A stretch of DNA of 7,292 bases from an uncultured Erysipelotrichaceae bacterium (GCA_902772675.1 CACYBN010000069.1:1-7292), one strand, 5' to 3'; shown: positions 1-6,901, counted from the first letter of the stretch. Program-made: numbers and translations. Notes: a model not told the origin generated them from the sequence alone.

Positions 1-2
1 GT

Positions 3-1580
3 AATATATATGTATCTGGATCGTTGATCGCAGAGGATGATAACTTACTTAGAGCTATAATATTAATTGCTATGTTGGCATTTATGATGGATTTACCAAA
101 GTATGTTGGACAAGTCTTTGGATTAGACTTAGAACAACAATCTTCAGCAGATGGATTATTGAAGAACGTAACTGGTGTAATTAAAGGTGCTGTTGTTGGC
201 GCTGTTGCTGCTGGTGGAGCTGCCGTTGGTGGAGTTATAGGTACTGGGAAACAAGCAATTGGAGGTTTACCTTTAGGACAAAGTGGTAAATCGATTAATG
301 ATAGACTTAAAGAACATAAAGCAACTGCTGCTGGAGGAAAACTTGGTGGATACTTTAATACATTAGGTCAAACAGCTAAAGGTGGAAATAGTGCTGTATT
401 TGGTGCTATGATGGGATCAAATGAATTTACTAAGTCTGCATATGGCGGATATCAAAGTGCTGGAAAAGAGCAAGAAGCTGGTGACAAAAAAGCTACTGAA
501 GAAAATAAATACTGGAGCAATAAGAGAAAACAAAATATTGAGGAACAAAATGCTGAGGATGAATTTTACGCAAGAAGGCATAAGTTTACAGAAGATGTTA
601 ACGATCCAACTAAAGATCATGATCGTACAGACCAATCTTTTGGACCAAATACAAAAGTTGCTACTCGTGATGATTCTGACTTCGAGAATTCAGAAAAAGT
701 TAGAATCGATGAACAACCAGTTACAGTTAAAATAGATGCTTCAAGTTTAGCAGGACTTGCAGGTGCTATGGCTGGTGGAACTGCTGCTAATGGGCAACAA
801 CCATTGCAACCACCTAACCAACAAGGACAACAACAAAATGCTACTGTTCATGTTCAAGATATCGACGTTGTAGTTGATGGTAAAGCAACAGCTACATACA
901 ATGGTGGTATTGAAACTAATATTCAAGGTAAAGCTACTACTACATATAATGGAGATCTTGAAACAACAGTTCAAGGTAAAGCAGTTGCTACATATAATGG
1001 TGACTTAGAAGCTAATGTAAATGGTAAAGCAACAGGTAATTACAATGGTGATATTGAAACTAATGTTTCTGGTAAAGCTGTTGGAAATTATACTGGAGAT
1101 GTTGAAGCAAATATTTCCGGAAATGCTAAAGGTAACTTCACTGGAGATGTAAATGTTGATGTAGGTGGAAACACTACTGAGCATATCGGTGGAACTCATA
1201 CTGTTGAAGTTGAATCTGATACTCTTGAACATATAAGAGGAGCTCATAATAGAACTGTTGATGGTGATACTGTTGAACGTATAGGAGGAACTAATACTAG
1301 AAATGTTGTTGGTGATACTGTTGAACATATTGGTGGATCACATTCATCAATAGTAGATGGTAATACTACTGAGCATATTGCTGGTTCTCATTCAACAATA
1401 GTAGATGGTAATACTACAACTCACATTGGTGGTAGTGTTAATACTACAATTGATCGTGATTCAAATGTATCAATTAAACAAAATTCAAATGTTGATGTTC
1501 AACAAGATGTAAATACAACAGTTCATAGAGATGCCCATGTAAAAGTTGATGGAGATATAAATGTAGATAATCAACATTAA
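3..1580 (+). CDS. C-terminal part of a VirB6/TrbL-like membrane protein with a gp5/VgrG-type octad-repeat tail (5' end outside window)
   Basis: The frame is open to the left edge, so the gene is 5'-truncated by the window. A TTG at 24 could be read as a start, but it lacks a good ribosome site and the coding continues upstream of it. Residues are counted from the codon at 3; 525 are visible. Residues 15-37 form a hydrophobic segment ending LPKYVGQVFGLD. It resembles the last membrane segment of VirB6/TrbL-type channel proteins of Gram-positive conjugation systems (recollection of family pattern, moderate). Residues 57-84 are Gly/Ala/Val-rich and could be a second membrane or glycine-zipper segment. 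Residues 155-210 are highly charged, and 260-280 form a Gln/Pro linker. From residue 291, 29 ungapped octads follow with hydrophobic position 1 and Gly at position 3, as in the T4 gp5 / VgrG trimeric beta-helix. GC content is visibly higher than in polA. Membrane side and partners are unknown. A phage tape-measure or other surface protein is an alternative. The coding region is near certain; the family call is about even. Confidence 0.85.
   Translation, partial: NIYVSGSLIAEDDNLLRAIILIAMLAFMMDLPKYVGQVFGLDLEQQSSADGLLKNVTGVIKGAVVGAVAAGGAAVGGVIGTGKQAIGGLPLGQSGKSINDRLKEHKATAAGGKLGGYFNTLGQTAKGGNSAVFGAMMGSNEFTKSAYGGYQSAGKEQEAGDKKATEENKYWSNKRKQNIEEQNAEDEFYARRHKFTEDVNDPTKDHDRTDQSFGPNTKVATRDDSDFENSEKVRIDEQPVTVKIDASSLAGLAGAMAGGTAANGQQPLQPPNQQGQQQNATVHVQDIDVVVDGKATATYNGGIETNIQGKATTTYNGDLETTVQGKAVATYNGDLEANVNGKATGNYNGDIETNVSGKAVGNYTGDVEANISGNAKGNFTGDVNVDVGGNTTEHIGGTHTVEVESDTLEHIRGAHNRTVDGDTVERIGGTNTRNVVGDTVEHIGGSHSSIVDGNTTEHIAGSHSTIVDGNTTTHIGGSVNTTIDRDSNVSIKQNSNVDVQQDVNTTVHRDAHVKVDGDINVDNQH
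873..1568 (+). repeat. 29 tandem 24-bp units encoding a gp5/VgrG-like octapeptide beta-helix, arranged as 48-bp pairs
   Basis: Each 24 bases encodes one octad with no insertion or deletion over 696 bases. Position 1 is V, I, Y or F in all 29 units, and position 3 is Gly in 24. Units pair into 16-residue blocks. Zone A (873-1160) alternates VxGKAxxx with YNGDxExN. Zone B (1161-1448) alternates VDGNTTEH-type with IGGSHSxI-type units. Zone C (1449-1568) mostly loses the Gly and becomes Asp/Asn/Val/Gln-rich, then recovers VDGDINVD before the last three residues. V-H-V-Q-D-I-D-V at 849-872 is in register and may be a further unit. At DNA level the 48-bp period is clear: the 22-base stretches at 1348-1369 and 1396-1417 are identical. 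The pattern is that of the gp5 C-terminal repeat. That it folds as a trimeric helix is inference. Confidence 0.9.
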
Positions 1581-1590
1581 TAAATAGATT

Positions 1591-1622
1591 AAACAAGTAC
1601 TAATGTACTTGTTTTTCTTTTT
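1591..1622 (+). terminator. Rho-independent terminator after the octad-repeat gene
   Basis: A perfect 10-bp stem (AAACAAGTAC at 1591-1600 with GTACTTGTTT at 1605-1614) closes a TAAT loop and runs into TTCTTTTT. It lies 10 bases after the tandem TAA TAA stop (1578-1583). It separates the upstream gene from polA, so polA needs its own promoter. Confidence 0.93.
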
Positions 1623-1646
1623 AAAAAATAAGTTAAATGATATAAT
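1618..1646 (+). promoter_or_regulatory. Probable polA-mutM-truB promoter with extended -10
   Basis: TGATATAAT at 1638-1646 is a perfect extended -10 element (TG, one base, TATAAT). With a 17-base spacer, the -35 position is the weak TTTTTA at 1618-1623, which overlaps the terminator T-tract. A strong extended -10 can compensate for a poor -35. Transcription would begin near 1652-1654, leaving a leader of only about a dozen bases, with no room for a riboswitch. The promoter is inferred from pattern only. Confidence 0.7.
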
Positions 1647-1664
1647 AAATTACAGGTGATATAT

Positions 1665-4274
1665 ATGAAAAAAGTACTTTTAATAGATGGTAATAATATT
1701 TTATTTAGAAGTTATTATGCTACTGCATATTCTGGAAATACTATGAAAAATAGTAAAGGATTTCCTACTAATGCTTTATATGGATTAGTTAATATGATGA
1801 ACAAAATAATTCATGAAGAAAATCCTGAATATGTAATGATTGCTTTTGATAAAGGGAAAACTTTTAGACATGAAAAATATACTGATTACAAAGGTGGTAG
1901 AGCTGCTACTCCTGATGAATTAAAATTACAATTTCCAAAATCAAGAGAATTAGTTACTGCTATGGGATTTAAATACTATGAAATAGATAATTATGAAGCA
2001 GATGATATTATTGGTACTTTTGCAAAGAAAATAGATGAGAGTAGTGATTACTGTGCTACTATTATTTCTAGTGATAAAGACTTATTACAATTGATAACTG
2101 ATAAAGTAGAAGTAAAACTATTAAAGACTAATGATTATATTAGAATGACTAAAGAAGAATTCTTTAATACTTATGGAATAGAACCTCCAAGAATGGTTGA
2201 TTTAAAAGCTCTTATGGGAGATTCTTCAGATAATATTCCTGGAGTAGCAGGAGTAGGAGAAAAAACTGCTCTTAAATTATTACAAGAATATGGTACTTTA
2301 GGAAATTTATATAATAATATTGATTCAGTTAAAGGAAAAGTTAAAGAGAAACTAGAAAAAGATAAAGAAAAAGCATTTATGAGTTATGATCTTGCTACTA
2401 TATATAAAGATGTAAATATAGATACTGATTTTAATTCTATTAAATATAATGGAATTGATACTTTAAAATATATAGATTTATTAAATGAGTTAGAGTTTTA
2501 TTCTCTTATAAAGAAATTAGATATAGAAGAATCTGATATAAAAGAAAACATATTAGATATAGATTATAAAATAGTTAAATCTATGGATGAAATTAATATT
2601 AAAGATGATTTTTCTATTTATGTAGAAACATATGGATATGATTATCACAAAGATAATATTATTGGTGTATCTATTTATAATAAAGATATTTCATTTTATA
2701 TTCCATTTGATGTATTAAAGAAAAATCCTACTATATTAAATTCTTCATATAAAAAATGTACTTATGATTTAAAAAAATTAATTTATGTATTAAATAAGAA
2801 TAATTTAAGTATTTCTAATGTTGATTTTGATATGATGGTTGCAGCATATCTATTAAATGAAAATATTAAAGATGATATTACTTATTATATGAATAATAAT
2901 GGTATTAAGATTGATTTTTATGAAAAAGAGTTTGGTACTCAAGCAAAATTATCTATGCCAGATGAAGAAGTTATTGCAAAGAATGCTTGCTTAAAAGCTA
3001 AATATATATATGAACATAAAGATGAATTAATTGATAGATTAAAGGAAGATAAGAGTTATAACTTATTTACTAATTTAGAAATGCCTTTAATACAAGTTCT
3101 AGCAGATATGGAAATTACAGGTATTAAAGTTAATAAAGATTATTTAATTGAAATGGGTAAAGATTTAGATAAAGAAATAGATAGAATAGCTAAAGAAATA
3201 TATTCTTATAGTGGAGAAGAATTTAATATTTCATCTCCAAAACAATTAGGGGATATTCTATTTAATAAAATGGGTATTCCTTATCCAAAAAGAGTTAAAA
3301 ATGATACTTATTCTACTAGTGTAGATATATTACAAAAACTAGAATCTGTTCATCCTATAATTCCTTTAATTGAAGAATATCGTACTTTAACTAAACTAAA
3401 TAGTACTTATATTCAAGGACTACAAGATTTTATTGAAGAAGATGGAAGAATTCATACTTGTTTTAATCAAACTTTAACTAGAACTGGTAGATTATCTTCT
3501 TCTAATCCTAATTTACAAAATATTCCAATTAGATATGAATATGGTAAATTAATTAGAAAAGCTTTTGTACCTGATGATGATTCAATTATTCTATCTAGTG
3601 ACTATTCTCAAATTGAACTTAGAGTATTTGCAAGTTTATCTAATGCTACTAATATGATTGAGGCTTTTAAAAAAGGATTAGATATTCATGCTAAAACTGC
3701 TAGTGATATATTTGGAGTTCCTATAGATAAGGTTGAACCTAATATGCGTAGACAAGCTAAAGTAGTTAATTTTGGAATCTTATATGGTATGAGTAGTTTT
3801 GGTTTATCAGAAGACTTACATATGAATTTTAAAGAAGCAGAAAAATTCTTAAATAATTATTTAAATAGTTATCCTGCTATAAAAGAATACATGGATAATA
3901 TAGTAGAAGAAGCTCATAAAAATGGCTATGTTAAAACTATTATGAATAGAAAAAGAGTTATTGATGAATTAAATAATAAGAATTATATGATTAGACAAAG
4001 TGGAGAAAGAATGGCTAAGAATACTCCAGTACAAGGAAGTGCTGCTGATATATTAAAGAAAGCTATGATTGAAATATATGATGAATTTAATAAAAGGGGA
4101 TTAAAGAGTAAAATATTAATTCAAGTACATGATGAATTAGTATTTAATATATTGAAATCTGAAGAAAAAGAAGCAACAGATATTATTGTTAATATTATGG
4201 AAAATACTTATAAATTAAATGTTCCTTTAGTAGTAGATGTTAATAAAGGAAATGATTGGTATGAAGCAAAGTAG
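1665..4274 (+). CDS. polA: DNA polymerase I
   Basis: Fills gaps in excision repair and removes RNA primers from Okazaki fragments. I place the start at ATG 1665 (869 residues): AGGTGA at 1654-1659 sits 5 bases upstream, whereas the in-frame GTG at 1656 lies inside that site. Residues 1-290 are the 5' nuclease, with D8 in LLIDGNN, E111-A-D-D114, S136-D-K-D139, and the helix-3-turn-helix beginning G185-D-S-S-D-N-I-P. Residues 300-470 correspond to the 3'-5' exonuclease fold, but the DxE motif reads Y319-V-E321 and a later catalytic Asp appears to be N440; D368 is kept. Proofreading is therefore probably lost, as in Bacillus and Thermus PolA. The polymerase domain is intact: motif A starts at D646 (DYSQIELR), motif B has R695, K699, F703 and Y707, and motif C is Q820-V-H-D-E. 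Length is normal for the family. It is first in an operon with mutM and truB. Confidence 0.98.
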   Translation: MKKVLLIDGNNILFRSYYATAYSGNTMKNSKGFPTNALYGLVNMMNKIIHEENPEYVMIAFDKGKTFRHEKYTDYKGGRAATPDELKLQFPKSRELVTAMGFKYYEIDNYEADDIIGTFAKKIDESSDYCATIISSDKDLLQLITDKVEVKLLKTNDYIRMTKEEFFNTYGIEPPRMVDLKALMGDSSDNIPGVAGVGEKTALKLLQEYGTLGNLYNNIDSVKGKVKEKLEKDKEKAFMSYDLATIYKDVNIDTDFNSIKYNGIDTLKYIDLLNELEFYSLIKKLDIEESDIKENILDIDYKIVKSMDEINIKDDFSIYVETYGYDYHKDNIIGVSIYNKDISFYIPFDVLKKNPTILNSSYKKCTYDLKKLIYVLNKNNLSISNVDFDMMVAAYLLNENIKDDITYYMNNNGIKIDFYEKEFGTQAKLSMPDEEVIAKNACLKAKYIYEHKDELIDRLKEDKSYNLFTNLEMPLIQVLADMEITGIKVNKDYLIEMGKDLDKEIDRIAKEIYSYSGEEFNISSPKQLGDILFNKMGIPYPKRVKNDTYSTSVDILQKLESVHPIIPLIEEYRTLTKLNSTYIQGLQDFIEEDGRIHTCFNQTLTRTGRLSSSNPNLQNIPIRYEYGKLIRKAFVPDDDSIILSSDYSQIELRVFASLSNATNMIEAFKKGLDIHAKTASDIFGVPIDKVEPNMRRQAKVVNFGILYGMSSFGLSEDLHMNFKEAEKFLNNYLNSYPAIKEYMDNIVEEAHKNGYVKTIMNRKRVIDELNNKNYMIRQSGERMAKNTPVQGSAADILKKAMIEIYDEFNKRGLKSKILIQVHDELVFNILKSEEKEATDIIVNIMENTYKLNVPLVVDVNKGNDWYEAK

Positions 4275-4278
4275 GTGA
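4273..4278 (+). promoter_or_regulatory. Ribosome binding site of mutM overlapping the polA stop codon
   Basis: AGGTGA begins within the polA TAG stop (4272-4274) and ends 5 bases before ATG 4284. The in-frame GTG at 4275 lies within this site, which settles the start as ATG 4284. The same AGGTGA-ATA-rich spacer-ATG layout precedes polA. The overlap implies that ribosomes finishing polA can reload directly on mutM. Confidence 0.85.
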
Positions 4279-4283
4279 TAATA

Positions 4284-5114
4284 ATGCCAGAATTACCTGA
4301 AGTAGAAACTGTAAAAGAAACTTTAAAAAGAAAAGTAATTGGTAAAAAAATAAATAGAGTAATAGTTAGATATCCTAATATTGTAGAAGAACCATCAGTA
4401 GATGAATTTAAAAACTTATTAGTAGGTCAAACTATTAATGATTTTTCTCGTCGTGGTAAATGGATAATTTTTCATTTAGATAATTATTATTTATTATCTC
4501 ATCTAAGAATGGAAGGAAAGTATTTCTTAAAAAATATAGATGATGAAATAACTAAACATCAATATATAATATTTGAATTTACAGATAATACTAGTTTAAG
4601 ATATCAAGATGTTAGAAAATTTGGAAAGATGTATTTAATTACTAAAGACAAATTAGAAGAATGTAAACCAATCAAAGAATTAGGTTTAGAACCTTGGAGT
4701 AAAGATCTTTCTAGTAGTTATTTAAAAGAAAAATATTTAGATAAAAAGATACCTATAAAAAGTGTTTTACTCGATCAATCAATTATTACTGGTATTGGAA
4801 ATATTTATGCGGATGAAATATTATTTTTAAGTAAAATAAATCCATATAAAATACCTAAGGAATTATCAAATACAGAACTTAATAATATTATTAAGAATAC
4901 TAAAGAAGTTCTTGAAGAGGCTATAAAGAAAGGTGGAACTACTATTAGAAGTTATACTTCTGATGAAGGTATAACAGGTATGTTTCAAAATGATTTATAT
5001 GTTCATCAAAGAGAAGGAGAAAAATGTCGTATTTGTAATTCTATTATTATAAAAGATAAAATAGGTGGAAGAGGAACTTATTATTGCCCTAAATGTCAGA
5101 AATTATCTAAATGA
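4284..5114 (+). CDS. mutM: Formamidopyrimidine-DNA glycosylase / AP lyase
   Basis: Bifunctional base-excision repair enzyme (Fpg) that removes 8-oxoguanine and formamidopyrimidines and then cleaves the abasic site by beta,delta-elimination. The start at 4284 gives M-P-E-L-P-E-V-E-T. After Met removal, the N-terminal Pro is the Schiff-base nucleophile and E3 the catalytic acid, so no longer start is compatible with activity. Other family residues are visible: K59 in RRGKW (equivalent of the conserved Lys57), LRMEGKYF as in Bacillus MutM, and the helix-two-turn-helix around G170-I-G-N173-I-Y-A-D. The C-terminal zinc finger is C248-x2-C251-x16-C268-x2-C271, with R263 in the finger loop. The 276 residues are the usual length. 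The gene follows polA, a neighbour pairing also known in Bacillus, and overlaps truB by four bases. The TGA stop comes five residues after the last finger Cys, where family members normally end. Confidence 0.98.
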   Translation: MPELPEVETVKETLKRKVIGKKINRVIVRYPNIVEEPSVDEFKNLLVGQTINDFSRRGKWIIFHLDNYYLLSHLRMEGKYFLKNIDDEITKHQYIIFEFTDNTSLRYQDVRKFGKMYLITKDKLEECKPIKELGLEPWSKDLSSSYLKEKYLDKKIPIKSVLLDQSIITGIGNIYADEILFLSKINPYKIPKELSNTELNNIIKNTKEVLEEAIKKGGTTIRSYTSDEGITGMFQNDLYVHQREGEKCRICNSIIIKDKIGGRGTYYCPKCQKLSK

Positions 5115-5965
5115 ATGGATTATTAATAATAAATAAACCCATCAACTGGACTAGTAGAGATGTAGTTAATAAAGTAGGGCATATATTGAACACATCAAAG
5201 ATTGGTCATACAGGTACTTTGGATCCGATAGCTACTGGTGTACTTGTACTTGCAATTGGTGAAGGTTTGAAATTAGTTGATTTAGTTACTAGTGAAACTA
5301 AAGAATATATAGCAACTGCAAAAGTAGGCATTCAAACAGATACATTAGATATTACTGGAAATGTTTTAAAAGAGAGTAATGAACTTATAAAAAAAGAAGA
5401 ATTAGAGAATGTTTTAAAATCTTTTATAGGAAAATATCTTCAAGAAGTTCCTTTATATTCTTCGGTAAAAGTTAATGGTAGAAGACTATACGATTATGCT
5501 AGAAATAATATAGAAGTAGAATTACCTAAAAGAGAAGTTGAAATATTTGATGTAGAATTATTATCTTTTAAAGATGATGAGTTTTCTTTTAGAGTATCTG
5601 TTAGTAAAGGAACTTATATTAGAAGTTTAATAAGAGATATAGGTAATAAATTAAATGTTTTTTGTACTATGAAATCTTTAGAAAGAACTAAACAAGGAGA
5701 TTTTTGTATAGAAGATTCATATGATATATCTGATATTGAAAAAGGATCATTTGAATTAGTTTCTTTTAATAAAGCTTTGAGTAGATTTAAAACTGTTGAA
5801 GTAGATGAGTATCTTGAAAAGAAAATATCTAATGGTGTACCTTTAGAAAATAGATATGATGAAGAATATATAGTTTTTATAAATAAAGATTCTAAGGTAC
5901 TTGCTATATATCGAGAAACTGAAGATAAAAAGAGAATAAAACCCTATAAAGTATTTAATTTATAA
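5111..5965 (+). CDS. truB: tRNA pseudouridine(55) synthase TruB
   Basis: Isomerises U55 to pseudouridine in the T-loop of tRNAs and acts as a tRNA-folding chaperone in the cytoplasm. The protein has 284 residues. It opens with MNGLLIINKPINWTS, a typical TruB start, followed by the catalytic motif G35-T-L-D38-P-I-A-T-G-V-L, where D38 is the nucleophile. Further family motifs are V121-N-G-R-R-L-Y-D-Y-A-R and S165-K-G-T-Y-I-R-S-L. The C-terminal ~60 residues are a short, diverged PUA-like tail. The ATG overlaps the mutM stop as ATGA, and no convincing Shine-Dalgarno sequence lies upstream, so translation probably depends on coupling to mutM. In many Bacillota truB sits with rbfA and ribF; pairing with mutM here is a local rearrangement. 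The stop codon is embedded in the following hairpin. Confidence 0.97.
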   Translation: MNGLLIINKPINWTSRDVVNKVGHILNTSKIGHTGTLDPIATGVLVLAIGEGLKLVDLVTSETKEYIATAKVGIQTDTLDITGNVLKESNELIKKEELENVLKSFIGKYLQEVPLYSSVKVNGRRLYDYARNNIEVELPKREVEIFDVELLSFKDDEFSFRVSVSKGTYIRSLIRDIGNKLNVFCTMKSLERTKQGDFCIEDSYDISDIEKGSFELVSFNKALSRFKTVEVDEYLEKKISNGVPLENRYDEEYIVFINKDSKVLAIYRETEDKKRIKPYKVFNL

Positions 5966-5990
5966 GAGAAAAAAATCTCTTTTTCTTTTT
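5964..5990 (+). terminator. Weak rho-independent terminator after truB
   Basis: AAGAGA (5964-5969) pairs with TCTCTT (5976-5981) around an A6 loop, followed by TTTCTTTTT. The 6-bp, AT-rich stem is weak and begins inside the truB stop codon, so read-through into the next gene is plausible. A longer 12-bp inverted repeat (5930-5941 with 5987-5998) encloses it and would compete with the T-tract. Confidence 0.65.
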
Positions 5991-5996
5991 ATTCTC

Positions 5997-6025
5997 TTCT
6001 AAAAAAAATATGGATATGATATAAC
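5997..6025 (+). promoter_or_regulatory. Probable promoter of the unknown gene and polC
   Basis: TGATATAAC at 6017-6025 is an extended -10 differing from the polA element by one base. The -35 region at a 17-base spacing is TTCTAA (5997-6002), a poor match. The shared TGATATAA core upstream of both operons, each just after a terminator, supports use by the main sigma factor. This is pattern-based only. Confidence 0.55.
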
Positions 6026-6056
6026 TATATTATGGGTATAGAAGGTGGAAGAATTA

Positions 6057-6893
6057 ATGAATATAGAATTTTTAACAAATGATTATTTACTTGCCTGGTA
6101 CTTATTGTTTAAGCCATCTTTTTGTGAAGAAATTCAAAATTTAAAAATAAGACTATATCAAAATTATGGAAAACAATACATGGCTTTAGAAAAAGAAAAT
6201 ATAGAAATATTAAAGTATAATCAGGATTTTATACCTGATGATGATCTTTTATACAATATTATTTTTGAAACTGAGATTTTTCAAAAGATTAAAAGAGAAA
6301 CTGATAAACATAGAAGATTTTTAATGAAGATTTGGGATACAAATCAAAAAGAAGTTAAATCAATTTTTAAAGAAATTGTACGTTTTCCAATTAAAGATAA
6401 ATATCATATTATAGTTATCCATCCTAAATTGGATACTATTGAATATATGAGAACTAATCCAAGAAAGAATATTTCATGGGGAAAAAGTGATGATGAACAA
6501 GATGAAATCAAAACTTTAATGAGAATTATTTATACTTTAACTAAATATGAGATTGGATCTTTCCAAAAAGAAAATAGAGAAATAGTATCTTCAATATTAG
6601 ATTTAGCTATAACTAATGAGTTACAAACTAGATTAGTAGGTACTTCTAAATATGAAGAGGGATTTAAAAACTTAAAGCTATTAAAGAAACAATTATATCC
6701 TTACTTTTTAATGTATCTAGGTGCTGATAAAGAAGATTTAGTAAGTTATATGATGCGTGATAATCTTCCTTTTGACATAGATAAATATCCTATAGAAAAA
6801 GAACTTAGAAATGTAGATTTGTTTGGATTTATTGATTTCATTTGTAAGAACCAAAAGTATATTATTAGATTAAATAATCTAGATAAAATATAA
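6057..6893 (+). CDS. Protein of unknown function, 278 residues, upstream of polC
   Basis: I do not recognise a family. ATG 6057 is preferred because AAGGTGG at 6042-6048 lies 8 bases upstream; the in-frame GTG at 6045 is inside that site and would add only four residues. The protein is soluble, with no signal peptide or membrane segment, and rich in Lys, Glu, Ile and Leu. The N-terminal half looks helical and charged. The middle has a beta-like stretch, Y116-H-I-I-V-I-H-P, followed by N-I-S-W141-G-K. Next come an amphipathic helix region containing L181-D-L-A-I-T-N-E-L-Q-T-R-L and then Q212-L-Y-P-Y-F-L-M-Y-L-G. This layout faintly recalls zinc-peptidase-like proteins that have lost HExxH, but no metal-binding motif is visible, so I assign no activity. 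Codon use matches the neighbouring housekeeping genes. With only 19 bases to polC and no terminator between, co-transcription with the replicase is likely. Confidence 0.88.
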   Translation: MNIEFLTNDYLLAWYLLFKPSFCEEIQNLKIRLYQNYGKQYMALEKENIEILKYNQDFIPDDDLLYNIIFETEIFQKIKRETDKHRRFLMKIWDTNQKEVKSIFKEIVRFPIKDKYHIIVIHPKLDTIEYMRTNPRKNISWGKSDDEQDEIKTLMRIIYTLTKYEIGSFQKENREIVSSILDLAITNELQTRLVGTSKYEEGFKNLKLLKKQLYPYFLMYLGADKEDLVSYMMRDNLPFDIDKYPIEKELRNVDLFGFIDFICKNQKYIIRLNNLDKI

Positions 6894-6901
6894 TTTTATA
6901 T

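Noticed and set aside
24..26. TTG as the start of the octad-repeat gene
   Set aside because: The frame stays open to the left edge (N-I-Y-V-S-G-S before it) and no good ribosome site precedes it, so the true start lies outside the window.
417..635. Reverse-strand open frame
   Set aside because: Shadow of the forward gene; Ile/Phe/Ser-rich composition is a by-product of the complementary strand.
421..735. Forward open frame overlapping the octad gene
   Set aside because: It is a second frame inside a clearly coding, repeat-bearing gene, with no ribosome site and low-complexity Lys/Leu composition.
747..1328. Reverse-strand open frames at 747-974 and 1005-1328
   Set aside because: They mirror the octad repeat, whose regular codons avoid reverse stops. 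Their Ser/Asn/Ile-rich translation follows the same 24-bp period and has no ribosome site.
873..1568. CRISPR array
   Set aside because: Period is 24/48 bp with no unique spacers, and the units are coding and in frame throughout.
1581..1664. Attachment site or riboswitch between the octad gene and polA
   Set aside because: The interval is filled by the terminator, promoter and ribosome site. No direct repeat pair or structured leader is visible.
5112..5126. TGA read as Trp (Mycoplasma code), extending mutM by a few residues
   Set aside because: All eight Trp codons in the window are TGG, and no long gene contains an in-frame TGA. mutM normally ends right after the zinc finger, so the standard code is favoured.
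6405..6500. Zinc-peptidase active site in the unknown gene
   Set aside because: No HExxH or similar metal motif is present; only isolated His residues (H117, H122) occur, so no enzymatic call is made.
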